Below are positions 1-7,872 of a stretch of 47,296 bases of DNA, one piece after another. The stretch's first letter is position 1; each line of letters begins with the position of its first letter. The notes below the pieces were generated by a model, which ran no database searches, had not been told where the DNA came from, and was given only the letters and a program-made list of their open reading frames with translations. The position numbers were made by a program, and so were the translations under genes. The stretch is from positions 1 through 47,296 of the forward strand of contig JANRIM010000076.1 of NCBI GenBank assembly GCA_033764865.1, read 5' to 3'. This stretch comes from VFBF01 sp033764865 (GTDB lineage Bacteria > Pseudomonadota > Alphaproteobacteria > Caulobacterales > Aquidulcibacteraceae).

Positions 1-2288
1 CGCGCTTCGCCTACGACAGCTATCGCCGGTTCATCCAGATGTACTCCGACGTCGTGCTCGGCGTGCACCACGAGGCGTTCGAGAGCATCCTCGGCGCCAT
101 CAAGGACGAGAACGAGTACCGCTCCGATACCGAACTCACCGCCGAAAACTGGAAGGACGTGATCGGCCACTACAAGCGCGCCGTGCTGGAAGAGACGGGC
201 AAGCCGTTCCCTGACGATGCCCGCGCGCAGCTCTGGGGCGCCGTGGGGGCGGTGTTCGCAAGCTGGATGAACGATCGCGCGATCACCTATCGCCAGATGT
301 ACAACATCCCCGAAAGTTGGGGCACCGCCGTCAACGTGCAGGCCATGGTGTTCGGCAACATGGGCGAGACGAGCGCCACCGGCGTCGCGTTCACCCGCAA
401 TCCCGCCACCGGCGAGAAGCGGTTCTACGGCGAATACCTGATCAACGCGCAGGGCGAGGACGTGGTGGCCGGCATCCGCACGCCCAAGCCCATCACCAGG
501 GTGTCGCGAGAGGAGCAGCGCGAGGCGGGGCTGTCGCTGGAGGAGGCGCTGCCGGACGTCTACGCGCAGCTTGTGGCGATGTTCGAAAAGCTCGAGCGGC
601 ACTACCGCGACGTGCAGGACATCGAATTCACCGTGGAGCGCGGCGTCCTCCACATGCTGCAGACGCGCAACGCCAAGCGCACGGCGCCCGCCGCCATCCG
701 CATCGCCGTGGAAATGGTGGGCGAGGGCCTCATCACGAAGGACGAAGCCCTCCAGCGCGTGGATGCGGATTCGCTCAACCAGATTCTCCACCCGGTCATC
801 GCGCCCGGCTACAAGCGCGATATCTTGTGCACCGGCCTGCCGGCGTCCCCCGGCGCGGCGGTGGGTCGTGTGGTGTTTTCCGCCGACGAGGCTGTGCTGC
901 GCGCCAAACGCGGCGAGGACGTCATCCTCGTCCGCGACGAGACGAGCCCCAAGGACATCCATGGGATGAAGGCCTCCAAGGCCATCGTCACCGCCCGCGG
1001 CGGCCAGACCAGCCACGCCGCCGTCGTCGCGCGGGGGATGGGGCTACCGTGCGTTTGCGGCGTCTCCACGCTGCGTCTCGACGAGCGCAACGGCACGTTC
1101 TCCGCCCTCGGGCGCGTGGTGAAGGAGGGCGACCTGATCAGCATCGACGGCGCGGCCGGTCAGGTGCTGCTGGGCGCCGCCGATCTCGTGAAACCCGATC
1201 TCACCGGCGATTTCAACACGCTGATGGACTGGGCCGACAGTGTGCGCACCCTCAAGGTGCGCGCCAACGCCGATGAGCCGAAGGACGCCCGCCAGGCGCG
1301 CGATCTCGGCGCCGAAGGCATCGGCCTGTGCCGCACAGAGCACATGTTTTTCGAACCGGCCCGCACGGCTGCGATGGTGGAGATGATCCTCGCCGGCAAG
1401 GACGATCAGGCCGCGCGCGTGGCGGCGCTGGCCAAGATCCTGCCGATGCAACGGGAGGATTTCATCGCGCTGTTCGAGATCATGGGCGCGCTGCCGGTGA
1501 CGATCCGCCTGCTCGATCCGCCGCTGCACGAGTTCCTGCCGAAGCACGAAGCCGATCTGGCCGACGTGTCAAAGGCCACCGGCATCGCCGCCGACGAACT
1601 CTTGAAGCGCGCCGACGAGTTGCACGAGGAAAACCCCATGCTGGGGTTCCGCGGGTGCCGGCTCGCCATCGCGTACCCGGAAATCTACGAGATGCAGGCG
1701 CGCGCGATCTTCGAGGCGGCGCTCGCCGTGAAGAAGCGCTCAGGCGCGGCCCCTACGCCGGAGATCATGATCCCGTTCGTGCTCGCGCGCCGGGAGCTGG
1801 AGATCATCCGCGAGAGCGTGGAGGGCGTGGCGAAGGCCGTTTTCGCCGAGGCGGGCGACGCCGTCGACTACGCCATCGGCACGATGATCGAGCTGCCGCG
1901 GGCGGCTTTGCGGGCCGGAGAAATCGCCGAAGCCGCCGAATTCTTCTCCTTCGGCACCAACGACCTCACCCAGACCACCCTCGGCCTCTCCCGGGACGAC
2001 GCCGGGCGTTTCCTTGAGGCCTACGTCAAGGCCGGGATCTTCGAGCGGGATCCCTTCGTCTCCGTCGACCAGGCCGGCGTCGGCGAACTCGTCCGCCTGG
2101 CGGGGGAGAGGGGCCGCGCCGTCCGCCCGGGCATCAAGCTGGGCATCTGCGGCGAACACGGCGGCGATCCCGACAGCGTGCGGTTCTGCGCGGAGGCGGG
2201 CCTCGATTACGTGTCCTGCTCCCCGTATCGGGTCCCCATCGCCCGGCTGGCCGCCGCACAGGCCGCCTTGGCGCTTCGCTCCGTGTGA
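1..2288 (+). CDS. ppdK: Pyruvate phosphate dikinase, C-terminal part (5' end outside window)
   Basis: Interconverts pyruvate, ATP and phosphate with phosphoenolpyruvate, AMP and pyrophosphate in the cytoplasm, a gluconeogenic or glycolytic step. The reading frame is open from base 3, so the N-terminus lies upstream. About 761 residues are visible against about 880-900 for the family, so roughly the first 130 residues of the ATP-grasp domain are missing. The visible start (RFAYDSYRRFIQMY) is typical PPDK nucleotide-binding sequence. The central phosphohistidine motif GGQTSHAAVVARGMG has its His codon at 1014-1016. The C-terminal PEP-binding barrel shows LCRTEHMF, FGTNDLTQT and GICGEHGGDP. The gene ends in TGA at 2286-2288. 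A CCGCT/AGCGG mini-hairpin follows (2318-2330) without a T tract. No frameshift is seen. The glpX gene in this window also fits gluconeogenic metabolism. Confidence 0.97.
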   Translation, partial: RFAYDSYRRFIQMYSDVVLGVHHEAFESILGAIKDENEYRSDTELTAENWKDVIGHYKRAVLEETGKPFPDDARAQLWGAVGAVFASWMNDRAITYRQMYNIPESWGTAVNVQAMVFGNMGETSATGVAFTRNPATGEKRFYGEYLINAQGEDVVAGIRTPKPITRVSREEQREAGLSLEEALPDVYAQLVAMFEKLERHYRDVQDIEFTVERGVLHMLQTRNAKRTAPAAIRIAVEMVGEGLITKDEALQRVDADSLNQILHPVIAPGYKRDILCTGLPASPGAAVGRVVFSADEAVLRAKRGEDVILVRDETSPKDIHGMKASKAIVTARGGQTSHAAVVARGMGLPCVCGVSTLRLDERNGTFSALGRVVKEGDLISIDGAAGQVLLGAADLVKPDLTGDFNTLMDWADSVRTLKVRANADEPKDARQARDLGAEGIGLCRTEHMFFEPARTAAMVEMILAGKDDQAARVAALAKILPMQREDFIALFEIMGALPVTIRLLDPPLHEFLPKHEADLADVSKATGIAADELLKRADELHEENPMLGFRGCRLAIAYPEIYEMQARAIFEAALAVKKRSGAAPTPEIMIPFVLARRELEIIRESVEGVAKAVFAEAGDAVDYAIGTMIELPRAALRAGEIAEAAEFFSFGTNDLTQTTLGLSRDDAGRFLEAYVKAGIFERDPFVSVDQAGVGELVRLAGERGRAVRPGIKLGICGEHGGDPDSVRFCAEAGLDYVSCSPYRVPIARLAAAQAALALRSV

Positions 2289-2641
2289 TATCCCTGCCAC
2301 ACTAAGCTATCCACAGGCCGCTCACAGCGGTGTCCCAGGACGCGGCCGCGGGACCTCCCGCGCCCCGTCGTTCCCCTTTCGAGCGACCCGGAAAGCCTTC
2401 GGCCCCAACGGTCGGCCCGCAAATCGCATGGCCTGGGGCGCAGTCAGAGGGCTGCGACGATCATTCTCAGGGAACCGCAAGAATTAACAAAAAGTGAATC
2501 GCCCCGCTGGGGCCTCGCGTGTATCTGGGCCGGTCTTTGCGACAGTCTAGATGAAGGTTTACGGCCGGCGACCCGGTTTTGCTGTGTGTGTCCTTTTGGG
2601 TCAATTCGCGCCGCCGTTAAGCAGAGGTTAGGAAAAAGAAG
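2289..2641. other. Intergenic region, 353 bp, no gene seen
   Basis: No convincing coding frame or RNA gene was found. It presumably holds the end of the ppdK transcript and the promoter of the cell wall hydrolase. A short G/C hairpin (GCCCC-GCT-GGGGC, 2501-2513) and the weak hairpin at 2318-2330 are the only structures noticed, and neither has a T tract. The A/G-rich stretch AGGAAAAAGAAG just before 2642 is the likely ribosome binding site of the downstream gene. Confidence 0.5.
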
Positions 2642-3592
2642 ATGTTCTGGCGTCGACTTGCTACCCTTGCTGGGCAGATTCGGACCGGATTGATGACGGA
2701 ACTCGAACGACACCCACAAGCCGCGCGCCAGGGCGCAGCGGCGGTCGCCGTGGTGGTGTTCACCGCGGCGGGCATGCCGGCCATGGCGATGCGCGCCGAG
2801 GCGCAACGCACCGACGCCGACTGGAGCGCAAGGGCGCTGGCCTTCAACGAGTACCTGCGCGAGGGAGCCGACACGGCGGGCCCGTCGACGCTCGCCTTCG
2901 ACGTGGCGGCGGCGGACTACGGCTGGCGCGCCCGCGCCAGCGCCATGATCGCCGAGGACGCCTTCGACAAGCAGGCGGTGCTGATTTCCGCGCGGGTGCG
3001 CGACAACAGCGCGCTGGCCCCCGTGAAGCCGTTCCAGCCGGCCAGCCTGCGGGTCGCGGCCAAGAACTCCGCCGAGCAACGCTGCATGGCCGAGGCCATC
3101 TACTACGAGGCGCGCAGCGAAAGCCGTCAGGGCCAGATGGCCGTGGCGGAGGTGGTGGCCAACCGCATGCGCTCGCCGCACTATCCCAACACCGTGTGCG
3201 GCGTGGTCTATCAGGGCTCGGAGCGCGCCACCGGTTGCCAGTTCTCCTTCACCTGCGACGGCTCCATGAAGGCCCGCCCCCGCGGGGCCGCCTGGCGGGA
3301 GGCCAACGCCATCGCAGCCCAGGTGTTGATGGGCATGGTCCGGCCGGTCACGAACCGCGCCACGCATTACCACACGGTGGCCATCGATCCTTACTGGAGC
3401 GCCAGCCTCGTGGAGACGACGCGCATCGGCTCCCATGTGTTCTATCGCGCGCCGACCAAGCGGGAGCGGGCCATCTTCGCCGCCGCCGACGCTGCGGAAG
3501 TTGCGCCGCTCGGGGTAGAAGTGGTGTCGGAGCCCGCCGCCGAGCCGAGCGCCGTCGATCCCGCCGCGCCGGTGACCGACCTCGGCGCCTAG
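2642..3592 (+). CDS. SleB-like cell wall hydrolase (Hydrolase_2 family)
   Basis: Probable peptidoglycan hydrolase of the SleB/CwlJ type (PF07486), acting in the cell envelope. The protein has 316 residues. A hydrophobic segment at about residues 33-50 (AAAVAVVVFTAAGMPAMA) suggests a signal anchor or signal peptide after a long N-region. The catalytic domain occupies about residues 140-260. It shows CMAEAIYYEARSE, with the Glu expected to be catalytic, then VANRM, a Cys pair (TVCGVV and TGCQFSFTCDG) and HYHT. The C-terminus is an Ala/Pro/Glu-rich tail. Start at 2642 is favoured by an upstream purine-rich SD (AGGAAAAAGAAG); Met18 is a weaker alternative. Lytic transglycosylase versus amidase activity cannot be decided from sequence. 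Genes of this family are common single-copy envelope genes in alphaproteobacteria. Confidence 0.88.
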   Translation: MFWRRLATLAGQIRTGLMTELERHPQAARQGAAAVAVVVFTAAGMPAMAMRAEAQRTDADWSARALAFNEYLREGADTAGPSTLAFDVAAADYGWRARASAMIAEDAFDKQAVLISARVRDNSALAPVKPFQPASLRVAAKNSAEQRCMAEAIYYEARSESRQGQMAVAEVVANRMRSPHYPNTVCGVVYQGSERATGCQFSFTCDGSMKARPRGAAWREANAIAAQVLMGMVRPVTNRATHYHTVAIDPYWSASLVETTRIGSHVFYRAPTKRERAIFAAADAAEVAPLGVEVVSEPAAEPSAVDPAAPVTDLGA

Positions 3593-3636
3593 GCGCGACA
3601 GCCGGCCCTCAAGGTTCCAGCCGTCCACAACGTGCG

Positions 3637-4473
3637 TCAGTCTGCGTCCAGACCGATATCGAGCGCCGCGGCGGAATGGGTGAGCGCGCCGACGCTGATC
3701 ACGTCGATGCCTGCGCCTGCAATTGCACGCACCGTCGACAGCGTGACGCCGCCGCTGGCCTCCAGCAGGCAGCGGCCCGCCGTGCGCCGCACCGCCTCCG
3801 CGAGATCCGCCACGTTGAAATTGTCGAGCAGGATCACGTTCGGCGCATGGGGCAGGGCTTCGTCGAGCTGGTCGAGGCTGTCCACCTCCACCTCGACGAC
3901 GCGCATGTGGCCGGCGGCCGCGCGGGCGCGCTTCAGCGCTTCCGTCACCGACCCGCACGCGGCGATGTGGTTGTCCTTGATCAGGATCGCATCGTCGAGG
4001 CCATAGCGATGCGGGGCCCCGCCGCCGGCGATGACGGCCGCTTTCTGCAGGGCGCGCAGGCCGGGCAACGTCTTGCGCGTCGCCGCGATGGCGGCGCGCG
4101 TGTCCGCCACGGCGTCGACGTACGCGCGCGTTGCGGAGGCCACGCCCGACAGGTGCGTGAGGAAGTTGAGCGCCGTGCGCTCTGCGGTGAGCATGCTGGC
4201 CGCCGGGCCGGTCACGCGCGCCAGCACGCTGCCGGGCGCCACGCGCGCGCCATCGCGCGCCAGCGGCTCGAACCGCAGCGCGGGATCCACCAGCGTGCAG
4301 GCGATGCGCGCTGCGTCCAGCCCAGCCACGACGCCTGCGGCGCGCGCGACGAAGCGCGCGTCGAGGCGTTCGTCGGCGCGCATGAGGGACGCCGTCGCGT
4401 CCCCGCCGCGGCCAAGGTCCTCCAGCAACGCCGACCGCACGAGCGGTTCGATCATGATGTCGGGCAGGATCAT
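3637..4473 (-). CDS. nadC: Nicotinate-nucleotide pyrophosphorylase (quinolinate phosphoribosyltransferase)
   Basis: Converts quinolinate and PRPP to nicotinate mononucleotide, CO2 and pyrophosphate, the last committed de novo NAD step. The product has 278 residues, normal for the family. It contains the N-terminal LLEDLGRGGDATASL segment, RKTLPGLRALQK, the GGGAPHRYGLDDAILIKDNHI active-site region with its basic residues, EVEVDSLDQL and the C-terminal EASGGVTLSTVRAIAGAG phosphate-binding loop. The ATG at 4473 overlaps the nadB stop as ATGA (4470-4473), so translation is probably coupled. It is the last gene of the minus-strand nad operon and converges on the cell wall hydrolase gene 44 bp away. 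A second in-frame Met at residue 7 is possible but less likely given the overlap. Confidence 0.96.
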   Translation of the reverse strand: MILPDIMIEPLVRSALLEDLGRGGDATASLMRADERLDARFVARAAGVVAGLDAARIACTLVDPALRFEPLARDGARVAPGSVLARVTGPAASMLTAERTALNFLTHLSGVASATRAYVDAVADTRAAIAATRKTLPGLRALQKAAVIAGGGAPHRYGLDDAILIKDNHIAACGSVTEALKRARAAAGHMRVVEVEVDSLDQLDEALPHAPNVILLDNFNVADLAEAVRRTAGRCLLEASGGVTLSTVRAIAGAGIDVISVGALTHSAAALDIGLDAD

Positions 4474-5984
4474 GGACGGTCAGCCTGGATGAAGGTGCGG
4501 CGGGGCGTGGGATCGGCGTCGGGATGGTCGCGCCGGAAATGTCCACCGCGCGACTCGGTGCGCGCAAGCGCCGCTTGCGCGATCAGGTGCGCGGCCGCCA
4601 GCGGCGCGGCGCGTCCGTGCGTGACGATCCACGCCGCGATCTGGCTGCACGCCCGGTCAAGTCCGCTTGCATCGCGCACGACGCCCACGTGCGCGCTCAT
4701 CAGTTGGCGCAGCAGGGGGGCGATCTCTGCGGGAAGCGGGGGCGCCGGTGCGCCGTCTGCGGCGATGCGTGCGGGCGACGCCTCATTCCGCAAGCGCTCG
4801 CCCACGCGATGCGCGAACACCATCGCCTCCAGCAGCGAGTTGGATGCGAGACGGTTGGCGCCGTGCGCGCCCGTGGCCGCGCACTCGCCCACAGCGGAAA
4901 GGCCCGGCGCGCTCGTGCGGCCCCACAGGTCGGTCGCCACGCCGCCCATGTGGTAGTGCGCCGCTGGCGCCACCGGGATGGGCTGCGCGCGGGGGTCGAC
5001 GCCAGCCTCCATGCACGCGGCGAAAACGGTGGGAAAGCGTTCGGGAAAATGGGCGCCGACCGCGTCCCGCGCGTCGAGGAAGGCGCCGCGCCCGGCTTCC
5101 AGTTCAGCGTGGATGGCGCGCGCCACGATGTCGCGCGCCGCCAGATCGCCGGCGGCGTCGTGATCCGCCATGAAGCGGCGGCCCATGCGGTCGATCAGCA
5201 CCGCGCCTTCGCCCCGCAGCGCTTCGGTCGCCAGCGGCGCCGGATCGCGGCCGACGTCGATGGCGGTGGGGTGGAACTGCACGAACTCCGGATCGGCGAT
5301 CGCCGCGCCGGCCGCGTGCGCAGCCGCCAGCGCGCCGCCCTGTGCGGAGACGGGGTTGGTGGTGACGCGATAGAGGCCGCCGGCGCCGCCCATGGCCAGC
5401 ACCGTCTCCGTCGCCTCGATGGCGACGGCGCGGCCGCCGGCGTCGGCGCAGACAGCGCCCCCGATGCGGCCTTCGCCATCCGTCAGCAGGGCCGACATCG
5501 TCAGGCCCTCGCGCACCTCGATGGTCGCGCAGGCCCGCGCAGCGGCGATGAGCGCATCCATGATGGCCTTGCCGGCGAGATCGCCCTTCACGCGCGCCAC
5601 GCGCGGCCGCGAATGCGCCGCTTCGAGCGACAGCGACAGCACGCCCTCTGGGGAGGCGTCGAACGGCACGCCGAGGGCCAGTAGGTCGCGCACCCGCGCC
5701 GGCCCGTCGCGCGCGATGAGGTGCGCCACCACGGGATCGACGAGACCGGCCCCGGCGGCGATGGTGTCGTGCGCGTGCAGCGCGGGATCGTCGTCGGGCG
5801 CCAGCGCCGCGGCGAGCCCGCCCTGCGCCCAGGCGCTGGCCGATTTCTCCCCGAGCGGTGAGGGCGACAGCACCAGCGCGCGTCGCGGCTGCAGTTGCAG
5901 GGCGAGGAAAAGCCCCGCCAGCCCAGCGCCGACGATGAGCACGGTGTCGTCGGGGAGGCGCACGCGGTCCATCCCTGGTGTCAT
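4470..5984 (-). CDS. nadB: L-aspartate oxidase
   Basis: FAD enzyme that oxidises L-aspartate to iminoaspartate, which NadA condenses with dihydroxyacetone phosphate. The product has 504 residues, somewhat shorter than the roughly 540 of E. coli NadB. Visible features are the dinucleotide-binding IVGAGLAGLFLAL near the N-terminus, SASAWAQGGLAAAL, FVQFHPTAID, the substrate-site HYHMGGVATDLWGRT, GANRLASNSLLEA and a C-terminal ESRGGHFRRDHP. The start is at 5984 or four codons downstream; no strong SD is visible for either. It lies 29 bp after the unknown secreted protein gene and overlaps nadC by 4 bp. The fumarate reductase/succinate dehydrogenase flavoprotein family is the alternative superfamily assignment, but the operon and motifs fix it as NadB. 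Confidence 0.96.
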   Translation of the reverse strand: MTPGMDRVRLPDDTVLIVGAGLAGLFLALQLQPRRALVLSPSPLGEKSASAWAQGGLAAALAPDDDPALHAHDTIAAGAGLVDPVVAHLIARDGPARVRDLLALGVPFDASPEGVLSLSLEAAHSRPRVARVKGDLAGKAIMDALIAAARACATIEVREGLTMSALLTDGEGRIGGAVCADAGGRAVAIEATETVLAMGGAGGLYRVTTNPVSAQGGALAAAHAAGAAIADPEFVQFHPTAIDVGRDPAPLATEALRGEGAVLIDRMGRRFMADHDAAGDLAARDIVARAIHAELEAGRGAFLDARDAVGAHFPERFPTVFAACMEAGVDPRAQPIPVAPAAHYHMGGVATDLWGRTSAPGLSAVGECAATGAHGANRLASNSLLEAMVFAHRVGERLRNEASPARIAADGAPAPPLPAEIAPLLRQLMSAHVGVVRDASGLDRACSQIAAWIVTHGRAAPLAAAHLIAQAALARTESRGGHFRRDHPDADPTPRRTFIQADRP

Positions 5985-6013
5985 GTCAGCGGCATGGGGT
6001 CACGGGCATCGGA

Positions 6014-6469
6014 TCAGGACGTGTAGGCCGGGCCGCGACGGAACTCGACGTTGGCGATGTCGGCCGAGCGCAGCTCGCCCACCATCAGATCGGCGGAGCG
6101 AATGGTGAGCGACCAGTTGTCCGGCGCGTACGACGTGTTGGCGGGAGAGACGCGGACGATGACGCTCTCCACCTCCAGCTGGTCGCCATTGCGGCGCGCT
6201 GTGCAGGTCTGCTCCGCGCTCCAGCGCCCCCAGCCGCAGTCCTCGGTGGCGGTGAACGCGCAGACGTAGGCGCCCGGCGCCGGGCCGCGCCGGATGGTCA
6301 TCGTGCCGGTCATCTGGCAGCCGCCGGTGTCTGTGACGTCGTAGCGGACCGTCTCGAAGCGCCAGGCGCCGACGATGTCTGCGTCGCCTGCGCGCCGTTG
6401 CGCGGCGGCGCCCGTGGCGAAGGCGGCGACCGCCAGACCGAGCGCCAGCGCGGCGACGAGCGGTTTCAC
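6014..6469 (-). CDS. Unknown secreted protein inside the nad operon
   Basis: Not recognised. It is a 151-residue protein with a clear Sec signal peptide: a short KP n-region, a hydrophobic Leu/Ala core and likely cleavage after ATGAAA near residue 23. The mature part is about 128 residues. It begins GDADIVGAWRFETVRYD, looks beta-rich and has four cysteines (GGCQM, YVCAF, EDCGW, EQTC) that could form two periplasmic disulfides. A lipocalin-like or DUF-type beta-barrel is possible but unproven. The start is GTG at 6469, overlapping the nadA stop as GTGA, with nadB 29 bp downstream, so it is almost certainly co-transcribed and translationally coupled with NAD synthesis genes. No catalytic motif is apparent. 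An exported product in a cytoplasmic pathway operon is unexpected. Confidence 0.82.
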   Translation of the reverse strand: MKPLVAALALGLAVAAFATGAAAQRRAGDADIVGAWRFETVRYDVTDTGGCQMTGTMTIRRGPAPGAYVCAFTATEDCGWGRWSAEQTCTARRNGDQLEVESVIVRVSPANTSYAPDNWSLTIRSADLMVGELRSADIANVEFRRGPAYTS

Positions 6470-7644
6470 CGCACGGCGTCCGCGTCGAGCACCGTCACCG
6501 TCGCGGGCGGACGGCCCACTTCGAAATCGAGCGGCGCAGCGGTCTTCGGTAACGCCAGCATCGCGTCGATGGCCCTCTTCGCGCGGACGCGGATCGCCTC
6601 CGGCACCTGCACTTCGTGGCGCCCCTCAGCCAGCGCGTCGTAGATCGCCTCAAGGGTGATGCGCTTCATGTGCGGGCACAGGTTGCAGGGACGCACGAAG
6701 TCCGTCAGCGGCGCGGCCTGAGCCACGTTGTCCGACATGGAGCACTCCGTCAGCAGGACCACCTTCCTTGGATTGTGCTTGCCCACGTAGTTGGCGAGCG
6801 CGGCGGTGGAGCCTGCGTAGTCGGCCGCCGCCAATACTTCCGGCGGGCACTCCGGGTGCGCCAGGACGATGACGCCCGGGTGCGCCGCCCGGAGTTCGGC
6901 GACATCCTCGGCGGAGAAACGTTCATGCACTTCGCAGCGGCCTGCCCACGCGACGATCTTGATGTGCGTCATCGCCGCGACATTCTTCGCGAGGAATTCG
7001 TCGGGCAGCATGATCACGCGGTCCACGCCCCACTGGCGGGCGATGGTCTCCACCACCTGGACCGCGTTGGAGGATGTGCACGTGATGTCGCTCTCGGCCT
7101 TCACCTCGGCTGAGGTGTTCACGTAGGTGACCACCGGCAGGCCCGGATATCTCTGCTTGATAAGGCGCACGTCCTCGCCGGTGATTGAGGCCGCGAGGGA
7201 GCAGCCGGCGCGCATGTCGGGGATGAGCACCGTTTTGTCCGGGCTGAGGATCTTCGAGGTCTCGGCCATGAAGTGAACGCCGGCCTGCACGATGACCTTG
7301 GCCGGCGTGGCCGCGGCCTCGCGGGCGAGCTGCAGCGAGTCGCCGCGAAAATCGCCGACGCAGAAGAAAATCTCGCTCGTCATGTAGTTGTGAGCGAGGA
7401 TGACGGCGTTCTGCTGCCGCTTCATCCGGTTGATGGCGGCGATCAGGGGCGCGTAGGTGGGCCACTCCACGGGCGGGATGACGTGCTCGACCAGCTCGTA
7501 GAGATGGTCGGTCTCGGCCTTCACGGCTTGCGTGAACGACAGGCCGCGACGAGCGGCGGCGTCCAGCGCGCCCCACTGGCCGGTCTTGCCGGGCTTCTCG
7601 CAGACGCCTGTGTCGGCGAGAGGGGCGTCAATGATCCGGGCCAT
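6466..7644 (-). CDS. nadA: Quinolinate synthase
   Basis: [4Fe-4S] enzyme that condenses iminoaspartate with dihydroxyacetone phosphate to quinolinate. The product has 392 residues with start ATG at 7644, chosen because GGAAGGA lies 8 nt upstream; a longer reading from 7707 has no such site. The likely cluster ligands are Cys148 (AGCSLAAS), Cys266 (HPECPP) and Cys323 (NLCPHMK). Other family motifs are ILAHNYMTSEIF, VGDFRGDSLQLA, AGVHFMAETSKIL, VTYVNTSAEVKAESD and HNPRKVVLLTECSM. It is the first gene of the nadA - secreted protein - nadB - nadC operon. The 228 bp between phaC and nadA contain a strong inverted repeat that could be a repressor site. Confidence 0.97.
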   Translation of the reverse strand: MARIIDAPLADTGVCEKPGKTGQWGALDAAARRGLSFTQAVKAETDHLYELVEHVIPPVEWPTYAPLIAAINRMKRQQNAVILAHNYMTSEIFFCVGDFRGDSLQLAREAAATPAKVIVQAGVHFMAETSKILSPDKTVLIPDMRAGCSLAASITGEDVRLIKQRYPGLPVVTYVNTSAEVKAESDITCTSSNAVQVVETIARQWGVDRVIMLPDEFLAKNVAAMTHIKIVAWAGRCEVHERFSAEDVAELRAAHPGVIVLAHPECPPEVLAAADYAGSTAALANYVGKHNPRKVVLLTECSMSDNVAQAAPLTDFVRPCNLCPHMKRITLEAIYDALAEGRHEVQVPEAIRVRAKRAIDAMLALPKTAAPLDFEVGRPPATVTVLDADAVR

Positions 7645-7766
7645 CGCAAAGGTCCTTCCAGAAACCTGACGCCGCAAAGCCGGGCGGCTTGTGCTCATCA
7701 GGAGCATTTATATGGTGCGCCTTCAGCCGGAGAACAACGCCCTCTCCACCATCGCTCGCATCCCGA

Positions 7767-7789
7767 CTTATGCTATAAGTGAGCATAAG
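7767..7789. promoter_or_regulatory. Candidate operator upstream of nadA: 8-bp inverted repeat, 7-bp spacer
   Basis: Perfect arms CTTATGCT (7767-7774) and AGCATAAG (7782-7789) flank ATAAGTG. A second inverted repeat, ACTTAT-GCT-ATAAGT (7766-7780), overlaps it, and ATAAG recurs exactly 10 bp apart (7775 and 7785), about one helical turn. The element sits about 120-145 bp upstream of the nadA ATG in an otherwise GC-rich gap. On the minus strand it overlaps AT-rich hexamers that could form a promoter (TAGTGA, 17 bp, TATAGC). Alphaproteobacterial NAD genes are known to be controlled by dedicated repressors such as NadQ and NrtR; assigning this site to one of them is inference. Confidence 0.55.
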
Positions 7790-7872
7790 CTTTGTCACTA
7801 TACAGCGGGTTGAGTCGCGCGCAAGGGGCGGCTCGCCGGCGCCCCTTGCGTCAACACGTTCGGGCGAGGGCG

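Noticed and set aside
2307..2315. DnaA-box-like CTATCCACA after ppdK
   Set aside because: A single 8/9 match without further boxes, AT-rich unwinding region or origin genes.
2501..2513. GCCCC-GCT-GGGGC hairpin as a terminator
   Set aside because: Only 5 bp, no T tract, far from the ppdK stop.
2444..4567. 707-codon minus-strand frame across the cell wall hydrolase and nadC
   Set aside because: It overlaps two recognised genes on both strands and has no domain.
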